This document shows, one piece after another, positions 30,305 through 36,312 of a stretch of 36,312 bases of DNA. Numbering within the stretch: position 1 is the first letter of the stretch; each line of letters begins with the position of its first letter. The notes under the pieces were generated by a model. The model made no database searches. It was not told the origin of the DNA and saw only the letters and a program-made list of their open reading frames with translations. Position numbers and translations under genes: made by a program. Source of the stretch: Streptomyces sp. LUP47B (GTDB lineage: Bacteria; Actinomycetota; Actinomycetes; Streptomycetales; Streptomycetaceae); assembly GCF_001746295.1 (NCBI RefSeq), contig NZ_MJAH01000038.1, positions 1-36,312 on the forward strand, given 5' to 3'.

Positions 30305-30361
30305 TCGATCAAACGTCCGGGGCAGGGACGCCCCACCGCCAGCTGTCATACGGAGAACGCC

Positions 30362-31351
30362 ATGACCCGCACTCCCGTGAACGTCACCGTCACCGGCGCG
30401 GCCGGCCAGATCGGTTACGCCCTGCTCTTCCGCATCGCCTCCGGCCAGCTGCTCGGCGCGGACGTGCCGGTCAAGCTTCGCCTCCTGGAGATCACCCCGG
30501 CGCTCAAGGCCGCCGAGGGCACCGCGATGGAACTCGACGACTGCGCCTTCCCGCTGCTCCAGGGCATCGACATCACGGACGACCCGAACGTCGCCTTCGA
30601 CGGCACCAACGTCGGCCTGCTCGTCGGCGCCCGCCCCCGCACCAAGGGCATGGAGCGCGGTGACCTGCTGGAGGCCAACGGCGGCATCTTCAAGCCGCAG
30701 GGCAAGGCCATCAACGACCACGCCGCGGACGACGTGAAGATCCTGGTCGTCGGCAACCCGGCCAACACCAACGCGCTGATCGCCCAGGCCGCCGCTCCGG
30801 ACGTACCGGCCGAGCGCTTCACCGCGATGACCCGCCTCGACCACAACCGCGCGCTGACCCAGCTCGCGAAGAAGACGGGCACCACGGTCGCCGACATCAA
30901 GCGTCTGACCATCTGGGGCAACCACTCCGCCACCCAGTACCCGGACATCTTCCACGCCACGGTGGCCGGCAAGAACGCCGCCGAGACCGTCAACGACGAG
31001 AAGTGGCTGGCCGAGGACTTCATCCCGACCGTCGCCAAGCGCGGCGCGGCCATCATCGAGGCCCGTGGCGCCTCGTCGGCCGCCTCCGCCGCCAACGCCG
31101 CCATCGACCACGTCCACACCTGGGTCAACGGCACCGCGGACGGCGACTGGACCTCCATGGGCATCCCGTCGGACGGTTCCTACGGCGTCCCGGAGGGCCT
31201 GATCTCGTCCTTCCCCGTCACCACCAAGGACGGCGTCTACGAGATCGTCCAGGGCCTGGAGATCAACGAGTTCTCCCGCGCCCGCATCGACGCCTCCGTC
31301 AAGGAGCTGGAGGAGGAGCGCGAGGCGGTCCGCGCCCTCGGCCTCATCTGA
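30362..31351 (+). CDS. mdh: malate dehydrogenase
   Basis: A 329-residue NAD-dependent malate dehydrogenase of the TCA cycle, interconverting malate and oxaloacetate. The Rossmann motif is VTVTGAAGQIGYALLFRIAS; substrate-binding Arg residues lie in ARPRTKGMERGDLL; GNPANTNALIAQ follows; the catalytic pair is Asp in TRLDHNRAL and His in IWGNHSATQYPDI. Length and order are those of the 325-330-residue bacterial family. ATG 30362 follows GGAGAACGCC. It is a single-gene unit bounded by terminators on both sides, with an operator-like palindrome upstream. Confidence 0.98.
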   Translation: MTRTPVNVTVTGAAGQIGYALLFRIASGQLLGADVPVKLRLLEITPALKAAEGTAMELDDCAFPLLQGIDITDDPNVAFDGTNVGLLVGARPRTKGMERGDLLEANGGIFKPQGKAINDHAADDVKILVVGNPANTNALIAQAAAPDVPAERFTAMTRLDHNRALTQLAKKTGTTVADIKRLTIWGNHSATQYPDIFHATVAGKNAAETVNDEKWLAEDFIPTVAKRGAAIIEARGASSAASAANAAIDHVHTWVNGTADGDWTSMGIPSDGSYGVPEGLISSFPVTTKDGVYEIVQGLEINEFSRARIDASVKELEEEREAVRALGLI

Positions 31352-31394
31352 GTCCTCGCGTCCGCGTCTTCTCGACGGCTCTGTCACGAGCCTG

Positions 31395-31443
31395 CACGGG
31401 CCCTGTTCCGGTTCCTTCCGGAACAGGGCCCGTGGCCGTTTTT
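31395..31443 (+). terminator. Rho-independent terminator of mdh
   Basis: CACGGGCCCTGTTCCGG (31395-31411) and CCGGAACAGGGCCCGTG (31418-31434) pair perfectly over 17 bp, and GGCCGTTTTT follows. It is the clearest terminator in the window. Confidence 0.95.
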
Positions 31444-31492
31444 CGCCCTACGGTCGAAGCAGTACCCGGTGGGGTGACGCGGGGGGTTCGCC

Positions 31493-32362
31493 ATGAACGG
31501 CTGGAACGGTTACAGCTCCGGTTCCGGAGCGGAACACGAACCGAGCGAGGAGAGAGGCCGGGCGGCCTGGAGCTCGGGACAGACGGGGACCGCCCCGCCG
31601 TGGGCGTCCGCCCAGACGCAGACCTCGTTCCCGCCTCCCTGGGCGACGGCCGGGACACCGGCTTCTCCGACGCCTCCCTGGCCGCCGGTGGCGCCGGCTC
31701 CCACAGGTCCACCCCCGCACGCGCCCCACCGCGTCCGACGGGTGCTCGCCGCCCTCGCGGTGGCCGTCCTGGTCGGGGTCTCGGTCGGTGTCGGTGTCTG
31801 GTGGCTCATCCGCGACACCTCCGGATCCGGATCCGGTTCCGGCAGGAGCGCCGGTCAGGTCCCGAGCGTCAGGGCCACGCCGTCCCCGTCGCCTTCCGTT
31901 TCCACCGCCTCGGGATACCGCCGCGTCCAGGATCCCGTCGGCTACACCGTCGACGTTCCCCGGGGCTGGACCCGCACCGAGAAGCAGGGGCAGTCCGCTC
32001 CGGTCGTCGTCTACGACGCTCCCGCCGACGGCCGCCGGCTCCAGGTCTTCCGGCTCGCGGAGGACACCCCGGCCCAGTCCCTCGGTCTGGCCGAGAACGA
32101 CCCCGGCTACGGCTTCTCGCGCCTGCCCGGCTACCAGGTCCTCGACCGGGCCTCCGGCACCACCTGGGCCGAGCTCGCCTACCGCTACGACGACCCGGAT
32201 CTCGGCGCCCGCCAGGTCCTCGACCACCGTTTCCGGGCCGCCGACGGAAGGCTGTACGCGATCCGCGCCACCGGCCCCGCCGCCCTCTCGCCCGCCCTGG
32301 TGCGCGAGCCTCTCAGCAGGGCGCTGGCCTCCTTCTGCCCGGCGGACACGGAGTGCAGCTGA
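31493..32362 (+). CDS. single-pass membrane protein, unknown extracellular domain
   Basis: A 289-residue protein. Residues 1-78 are Pro/Ser/Thr/Gly-rich and probably cytoplasmic (PPWASAQTQTSFPPPWATAG). One membrane helix lies at about 83-104 (VLAALAVAVLVGVSVGVGVW). After a Ser/Gly linker, the outer domain (about 140-289) has GYRRVQDPVGYTVDVPRGWT, GQSAPVVVYDAPADGRRLQV, then a helix-strand pattern ending FCPADTECS. The YTVDVPRGWTR motif is seen in secreted actinobacterial proteins of the serine/threonine-kinase tail type; I cannot name a family. ATG 31493 lies 50 bases after the mdh terminator with a weak GGGGG upstream. Confidence 0.83.
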   Translation: MNGWNGYSSGSGAEHEPSEERGRAAWSSGQTGTAPPWASAQTQTSFPPPWATAGTPASPTPPWPPVAPAPTGPPPHAPHRVRRVLAALAVAVLVGVSVGVGVWWLIRDTSGSGSGSGRSAGQVPSVRATPSPSPSVSTASGYRRVQDPVGYTVDVPRGWTRTEKQGQSAPVVVYDAPADGRRLQVFRLAEDTPAQSLGLAENDPGYGFSRLPGYQVLDRASGTTWAELAYRYDDPDLGARQVLDHRFRAADGRLYAIRATGPAALSPALVREPLSRALASFCPADTECS

Positions 32363-32407
32363 GCCGGTGCGACGGGCAGGGCCGCCACGGCCACGGAGGC
32401 GGTCTCC

Positions 32408-32737
32408 TCACCGACGAAGGCACGGTGGGCGGCGGGGGCGCGGAGCGAGCTTCCCCGGGTCCGCCGAGATGCACCTGCCCGCCGGCCATGACACCGTGAC
32501 CCCGAGCCGCTTCCGGCCCCGCGCCCGCGCGGCCCGGCACGCAGGACTCCGCGGCGCCGGACGGGTCGTAGCGCCGCAGCGTGTGCGCGAGGAAGGTCCC
32601 GGGGCGACCAGGGCGTGCACCCGCGGTCGGGGACGGACGTCGAGCCCGGCGTGTGTGTCGCCCCCGATCGGCGCGGTCTCGGTGACGACGCTTCGCAGCA
32701 GCAGCGCCTTGACGACCGGGTTCAGGAGGGAGGGCAC
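32408..32737 (-). pseudogene. possible frameshifted remnant gene
   Basis: A GTG at 32737 with AGGAG 5 bases upstream starts a frame with strong G/C third positions (VPSLLNPVVKALLLRSVVTE then TAPIGGDTHAGLDVRPRPRV). After HALVAP the coding signal appears to move to the neighbouring frame, GTFLAHTLRRYDPSGAAESC, at a GCCCCGGGACC run near 32610. A single base missing there would explain it. The last third may shift back. I do not recognise the protein. The promoter-like repeats upstream suggest a formerly regulated gene. A sequencing error is also possible. Confidence 0.3.
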
Positions 32738-32796
32738 GGCGGCTCCTCGGAGCAACTCGGGTGCGGGCAGGGCTGGTTGGGCCGTCGGTCGAACGA

Positions 32797-32832
32797 ACGC
32801 GATAGTACTCGTTTACGGTCGGACGCGATAGT
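32797..32832. promoter_or_regulatory. direct repeats upstream of the remnant gene
   Basis: ACGCGATAGT occurs at 32797-32806 and 32823-32832, starts 26 bases apart. The intervening ACTCGTTTAC gives AACGAGTACTATCGCGTT on the minus strand, a shape typical of TetR-family operators. It lies just upstream of the possible GTG start at 32737. Confidence 0.4.
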
Positions 32833-32842
32833 GCGCGACCCG

Positions 32843-33742
32843 TCAGCCGGTTGGCCGGTCGGTCAGCCGCTTCTCGAACCAGTAGTCGCCGTAGACGTGA
32901 TCCACATACGGCGGGATCTCCCTGTAGCCGCACGCCCGGTACATCGTCCGCGCCTCGGTGAGCGAGGCGTGCGTGTCGAGCCGCAGGACGGCCAGGCGGC
33001 GAGCGGCGGCCGCCGCCTCCAGGGCCCCCAGGATCCGCCGGGCGAGCCCGAGGCGGCGGGCGTCCGGATGCACCCAGACATGGCGGATCTCGCCGACGCG
33101 CGGCTCCAGCCGGCGCAGCGCGCCGCAGCCCACGGGGCGGCCCTCCTCGTACGCCACGAAGAACGCGCCCGCGGCCCCGGAGACCTCCTCGGGGCGCACC
33201 AGGTCGGACTTGTCGAAGCCCTCGGGGAAGCGGGCGTCGATGTCGGCGGCGTAGGCGTCGAGGCAGGCACGGGCGTCGGGGGCGGCGCCGTCGACCGGGG
33301 CCACGGTGATGCCGGCCAGGCGCAGCAGGCGCTGGGCGGTGCTCATCGCGTCGGTGAGCCGGTCGCGCTGGGGCCCGGTGAGTCCGTCGAGCAGACCGGC
33401 CGCGAGGGCGTCGGCCCGGCGGTTCTGCTCATCGAGTTCGATCCTTCCGGCGCGGGTCAGCTCGACCATGCGCAGCCGGCTGTCGCCCGGGTGGACGCTG
33501 ATGCGGACCATGCCCTGCGTCTGCAGGGTCTTCGCCATCCGGCTCAGATATCCGGCGTCCAGACCGAGCCGGGTCCTGAGCTCGCGCAGCGAGATCCCCT
33601 CGCCGATCTCGAACAGCAGTCGCGCCTCGCCGAGCGGTCGGTCCTGGCCGAGGTAGTGGTCGTCCAGGGCGCCGATACGGCGGGTGAAGTAGCGGTTGAA
33701 CCGGCGGAACTCCGCCACGTGCTCTGTCGACACCGGGTCCAT
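32843..33742 (-). CDS. MarR-GNAT fusion regulator
   Basis: A 299-residue protein. Residues 1-140 are a MarR-type winged helix: VAEFRRFNRYFTRRIGALDD, then LGEARLLFEIGEGISLRELR with the recognition helix AGYLSRMAKTL and wing VHPGDSRLRMVELT. Residues about 190-290 are a GNAT acetyltransferase: GAFFVAYEEGRPVGCGALRR, then HVWVHPDARRLGLARRILGA with the acetyl-CoA loop (R-x-L-G-L-A), and MYRACGYREI near the end. Such fusions join a small-molecule or acetyl-CoA sensor to DNA binding. ATG 33742 follows AAGG. A TTTGAC/GTCAAA palindrome immediately upstream suggests autoregulation. Confidence 0.93.
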   Translation of the reverse strand: MDPVSTEHVAEFRRFNRYFTRRIGALDDHYLGQDRPLGEARLLFEIGEGISLRELRTRLGLDAGYLSRMAKTLQTQGMVRISVHPGDSRLRMVELTRAGRIELDEQNRRADALAAGLLDGLTGPQRDRLTDAMSTAQRLLRLAGITVAPVDGAAPDARACLDAYAADIDARFPEGFDKSDLVRPEEVSGAAGAFFVAYEEGRPVGCGALRRLEPRVGEIRHVWVHPDARRLGLARRILGALEAAAAARRLAVLRLDTHASLTEARTMYRACGYREIPPYVDHVYGDYWFEKRLTDRPTG

Positions 33743-33746
33743 AATC

Positions 33747-33762
33747 TTTGACCTTAGTCAAA
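33747..33762. promoter_or_regulatory. MarR-type operator before the MarR-GNAT gene
   Basis: TTTGAC-CTTA-GTCAAA is a perfect 6-base inverted repeat 5 bases from the start codon, overlapping the ribosome site and lying just downstream of a -10-like TAGATT on the minus strand. The pattern fits MarR-family sites. Confidence 0.6.
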
Positions 33763-33797
33763 TGAATCTACCGCTGTCCACAGATCGGGCATTCCGG

Positions 33798-33843
33798 TTC
33801 GCCGACCCCACCCGCACCTCTATGCTGATCCGTTGTCAACAAC
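33798..33843 (+). promoter_or_regulatory. putative promoter and palindrome of the 33883 operon
   Basis: TTCGCC (33798-33803), exactly 17 bases, then TATGCT (33821-33826) make a plausible housekeeping promoter. GTTGT-CA-ACAAC (33832-33843), a perfect palindrome, falls at the expected start of transcription. Confidence 0.45.
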
Positions 33844-33882
33844 AGCACTGAGCAAGGTCTTTGCACGCATCGGGGGAGTGGC

Positions 33883-35694
33883 GTGAGTACTGCATTCGTG
33901 CCTCAGCAACCGCAGCCGACATCGGGCGGCGCACCACCTTCGTCGGCACCACCGGGACCGGCCACACCACCGCACGCCAGTGAGGCGACCCGACTGCTGT
34001 GCGCGGGCACCTACCTGGATTCCGGTTACCGGGACCGGGTCATCGAGCAACTGCACCTGAACGAACAGCGGATCGTGGCGCCCTCGCTCGGCCTCGACGC
34101 GGCCCGGGTGCTCGCGCACGCCTTGCGGGCGCGGCGCCAGGAGCTCCTGTGGGCCGGGCTGATCCTGGGCCTGTGGGTGATCGGGCTGCCGCTGACCGGT
34201 GGGCTGCTGTTCGTGTTCCTGGGTCCCGGCATGATGCTCGCGGCCGCCTCATGGATCCGGGGCAAGGGTGCGAACCCGCCGCTGTACCGACGGGTGCCGG
34301 CCTTCTTCTTGCGCTGGTGGGGGCGGGTCCTCTTCGCGGTGTTCCTGATCCTGGCCCTCGTCGTCGCATTCGGCGGAGGCGACGACGACTCGTCGTCCTA
34401 CGGTGGCTCGGGGTCCTTCGGCGACTCGTACGGCTATGGCGACTCGTACGGCTCCTACGGCGACTCGACCGGCCCGTCCGATCTGCTGTTCCCCGACTTC
34501 GACGGGGTCAGCGGGCTGATCGGGCCCCTTCAGGCCTGGCTGCTGATCGTGGTCTTCGGACTGATCGCCGGGTGCGTGGCCGCGCAGCGCGGACAGTTCG
34601 CCAGGGCGATGGGCGCCGAGCTGTCCCCGCAGCGCTTCCCGGACGCGGCCGGCGACCCCGCCGAGCGGGCCGAGGGGCAGCGGTTCCAGCGGCTGAAGCA
34701 GCGCATCCGGATCGAGCAGCACGCGCCGCTGGCCATGTACCACGAGAAGCGCCCCTTCTGCGGGGCCGGCGCCGCCTACGAGACCTGGGTGCTCGCCGTC
34801 GAGCTGCGGCCCGACGAGATGAAGAAGGAACAGCTGCCGCTGAACAACCGCGCGGTCCTGGAGAAGATCCGCCCGCTGCTCGAACAACTGCGGCTGCCCT
34901 CCGAGTTCGCCGGACACACGGTCCGCGACCGGCTCCGGTGGCTGGAGATCGACGAGTGCGTGTTCCTGCCCGCGGAGGGACTGCGCCGGCGCGAGGAGGC
35001 GCCGTACCACCCGCAGGCGTTCGACGACCACCGGGCGCGCGCGGTCGAGGAGGGCGCCGAGAAGCGGCGGCACTTCCTGCGGATCCGGGTCGGCGGCTGG
35101 GAGGAGGAGCTCGTCGTCACGGTCTTCGTGCGGGTCCACACCCAGGGCCGGATGCTCATGCTGGAGATCGCCCCGCATGTGCTGCTGCCGGTGCGCGAGG
35201 ACTTCAAGGACGCCGACCGCACGGCCCACACCTACCGGCACAACAACGTGGTCGGGAAGGCGGCCTGGGCGGTGGCCCGGGTGCCGGGCTCCGCGGCCCG
35301 CTCCCTCGTCACCCTCGGCAGGGGCGTGGGGTACGCGTGGAAGCTGCTGACCGGCGGTTACGCGGGCGCCCTGCCCGACGGTCCGGCGCTGTCGGTGCGG
35401 GAGCTGGGCTCGATGGACGAGGGGTCCCGCTTCCAGGAGATGGACGCCATCCGCTACCTCAGGAGCGTGCAGGACCGGGTCTCGCACGGCGTGCTGACCG
35501 CGCTGGCCGAATCCGGTTACCAGACCGGCGAGTTCGTCCAGAAGATCGTGAACATCAGCAGCGGCGGCGTGAACGTCGAGGGCGGTGTCCACGGCAGCAC
35601 CTTCGCGGTGGGCAAGAACGCCACCGCATCCTCCGCCAACGGCGGCGCAGGGTCTGCGCCTCAGAAGGGAACCAGCGGCAATGACAACGGATGA
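33883..35694 (+). CDS. multi-pass membrane protein with C-terminal GGVHGSTFAVG motif
   Basis: A 603-residue protein. A Pro/Gln/Ser-rich start is followed by a soluble region (about 34-88: ATRLLCAGTYLDSGYRDRVI), two to three membrane helices at about 88-124, one at about 147-163, a Ser/Gly/Tyr/Asp linker (SYGYGDSYGSYGDSTG), another helix at about 215-234, and a large cytoplasmic domain of about 310 residues with no motif I recognise (YHEKRPFCGAGAAYETWVLA ... FVRVHTQGRMLMLEIAPHVL). The C-terminus has NISSGGVNVEGGVHGSTFAV at 557-576. That motif recurs at the N-terminus of the next protein and resembles RHIM-like amyloid signalling motifs. GTG 33883 follows GGGGGAG. Its stop lies within the next gene (14-base overlap), so the two are made together. 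Confidence 0.87.
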   Translation: MSTAFVPQQPQPTSGGAPPSSAPPGPATPPHASEATRLLCAGTYLDSGYRDRVIEQLHLNEQRIVAPSLGLDAARVLAHALRARRQELLWAGLILGLWVIGLPLTGGLLFVFLGPGMMLAAASWIRGKGANPPLYRRVPAFFLRWWGRVLFAVFLILALVVAFGGGDDDSSSYGGSGSFGDSYGYGDSYGSYGDSTGPSDLLFPDFDGVSGLIGPLQAWLLIVVFGLIAGCVAAQRGQFARAMGAELSPQRFPDAAGDPAERAEGQRFQRLKQRIRIEQHAPLAMYHEKRPFCGAGAAYETWVLAVELRPDEMKKEQLPLNNRAVLEKIRPLLEQLRLPSEFAGHTVRDRLRWLEIDECVFLPAEGLRRREEAPYHPQAFDDHRARAVEEGAEKRRHFLRIRVGGWEEELVVTVFVRVHTQGRMLMLEIAPHVLLPVREDFKDADRTAHTYRHNNVVGKAAWAVARVPGSAARSLVTLGRGVGYAWKLLTGGYAGALPDGPALSVRELGSMDEGSRFQEMDAIRYLRSVQDRVSHGVLTALAESGYQTGEFVQKIVNISSGGVNVEGGVHGSTFAVGKNATASSANGGAGSAPQKGTSGNDNG

Positions 35695-36034
35695 GCCGGG
35701 CGTCAGCATCAGCGGCGGTGTGCACGGCAGCACCTTCGCCATCGGCAGCCACGCGCACGCCGAGAGCCACCACGGTACGGCGCCTCAGCGGGACGAGGCC
35801 GCCGAGGCGCTCCTGACCGCCGTACGGGAACTGCGCGAGGACCTCACGCGACTCAGGGCCACCGACGAGACGGCCGCGCTGGACAGCGCGCTGGCCGAGA
35901 CGGAGGACGAGATCGTCACGACGGGGCAGGCGGGGCCGACCCGCCGGGAACGCCTGCGGGCGCTGCTGGACGACTCGCAGGCGCTGGTCGGTCTGGTCGC
36001 CTCGGCGGGGGCCGTGGCGGGGCTGCTGGGGTAG
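35681..36034 (+). CDS. small motif-sharing protein, coiled coil and C-terminal hydrophobic helix
   Basis: A 117-residue protein. Residues 8-22 (VSISGGVHGSTFAIG) match the C-terminal motif of the preceding protein, with GGVHGSTFA identical also at the DNA level in most positions. A His/Ala-rich stretch follows, then a charged amphipathic helix of about 50 residues (LLTAVRELREDLTRLRATDE ... ALAETEDEIV), likely a coiled coil, and a hydrophobic C-terminus QALVGLVASAGAVAGLLG that could enter a membrane. ATG 35681 overlaps the previous gene by 14 bases, with AGAAGGGAACC upstream. An adaptor or effector that assembles through the shared motif is my inference. Confidence 0.87.
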   Translation: MTTDEPGVSISGGVHGSTFAIGSHAHAESHHGTAPQRDEAAEALLTAVRELREDLTRLRATDETAALDSALAETEDEIVTTGQAGPTRRERLRALLDDSQALVGLVASAGAVAGLLG

Positions 36035-36097
36035 TGAGCGGGCGCGGTGCGGTAAGTGCCGGTCCACGGGGGTCGCGGTGAGTGGGAAGGGGACGCC

Positions 36098-36312
36098 ATG
36101 AGCGGGGGCGTGCGGTACTGGAACGAGGAGACGCAGCGGTGGGAGGACGGGGACGGGAGCGGAACCGCGACCGGTCCGGTCACTCCGCCGCCACCGGCCC
36201 GGCCGGGCGCCGTGCCGACGTGGCCGCCGGGGGTGTCCGGGGCCGCGGACGGAGAACCGGACGGCGCGCCGCCGGCTGACGGGACCGCCACGCCCACGGC
36301 CGGGCCGGTCGC
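36098..36312 (+). CDS. third gene of the operon, N-terminal part only
   Basis: A frame starting ATG 36098, with GGGAAGGGG upstream, runs off the right edge. The visible 71 residues begin MSGGVRYWNEETQRWEDGDG and become Pro/Ala/Gly-rich, which suggests a disordered N-terminus before a later domain. It lies 63 bases after the small motif protein, on the same strand, and probably belongs to the same operon. The VRYWNEETQRWEDG block looks like the start of several Streptomyces membrane proteins, but I cannot name it. Confidence 0.65.
   Translation, partial: MSGGVRYWNEETQRWEDGDGSGTATGPVTPPPPARPGAVPTWPPGVSGAADGEPDGAPPADGTATPTAGPV

Larger units (their letters stand above)
30028..30361. other. 334-bp intergenic region before mdh
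   Basis: No gene is supported. It holds a hairpin with arms GGGGGCACG and CGTACCCCC (30086-30108), a terminator with a T-run (30139-30186), a -10-like GATAGCCT near 30267 and an operator-like palindrome at 30287-30304, then the mdh ribosome site GGAGAACGCC. Short frames here encode peptides such as GVRIPVPP that resemble translated tRNA genes, but no cloverleaf can be folded. Confidence 0.65.
32363..32842. other. 480-bp region without an intact gene
   Basis: Between two supported genes, this stretch holds only the possibly decayed minus-strand gene (32408-32737) and the direct repeats at 32797-32832. The open frames on the plus strand are short shadows with no ribosome site. Confidence 0.55.

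Noticed and set aside
32408..32755. Intact 115-residue protein gene on the minus strand
   Set aside because: The second half loses resemblance to coding sequence in that frame and turns Arg/Pro-rich, while a neighbouring frame looks better; it is listed as a possible pseudogene instead.

Overview
The window is chromosomal DNA from a high-GC actinomycete, almost certainly a Streptomyces. The evidence is the very high G+C with G/C at nearly every third codon position, frequent GTG starts, overlapping GTGA/ATGA gene junctions, many strong hairpins, a dispersed palindrome of a type familiar from Streptomyces intergenic regions (13627-13721), and core gene order (sucC, sucD, perM, purN, purH, folD, mdh). 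The sucCD-perM-purNH order is also the mycobacterial one. I see no insertion sequence, phage gene, CRISPR array, rRNA or convincing tRNA.

Layout. 1-7678: a MoxR/VWA module. DUF5691 (cut by the window edge) and a SWIM zinc-finger protein point left; a MoxR-type AAA+ ATPase, a possible small ORF, DUF5682, a 62-residue ORF and a VWA protein point right, with overlapping junctions. 7909-10975: two secreted, low-complexity Val/Gly/Ala-repeat proteins. 10976-13576: terminators, the sucCD promoter region with a CRP-like palindrome, sucC-sucD and a terminator. 13627-17556: the repeat palindrome, a membrane-tethered ECF-like sigma factor, divergent perM (DUF6350) with a 36-bp minisatellite, and a convergent two-helix membrane protein. 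17842-20060: purN-purH, overlapping. 20083-25376, minus strand: a Ser/Thr kinase with an extracellular peptidoglycan-binding domain, a 90-residue secreted DGTRVT-repeat protein, an FHA protein coupled to a second kinase with an extracellular lytic-transglycosylase-like domain, and an RDD membrane protein. 25617-27891: folD and a DUF3017 protein with an unusually long repetitive N-terminus. 28134-30027: two paralogous membrane-anchored XRE-type HTH proteins. 30362-31351: mdh. 31493-33742: an anchored secreted protein, a probable decayed gene and a MarR-GNAT fusion with an operator-like palindrome. 33883-36312: an apparent operon of a multi-pass membrane protein, a small protein sharing its GGVHGSTFA motif, and the start of a third gene.

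How the genes fit together. The metabolic genes cover TCA cycle (sucCD, mdh), purine synthesis (purNH) and one-carbon supply (folD, whose product 10-formyl-THF feeds both PurN and PurH). Around them lie cell-envelope and signalling genes: PerM, two kinases able to sense peptidoglycan, FHA, anchored HTH proteins and a tethered sigma factor.

The most promising undescribed system is the last operon. A short glycine-rich motif, resembling RHIM-like amyloid signalling motifs, ends one protein and begins the next, the arrangement known for bacterial amyloid-signalling pairs. Next are the FHA/kinase-transglycosylase pair and the MoxR-VWA module with its translationally coupled 62-residue ORF.
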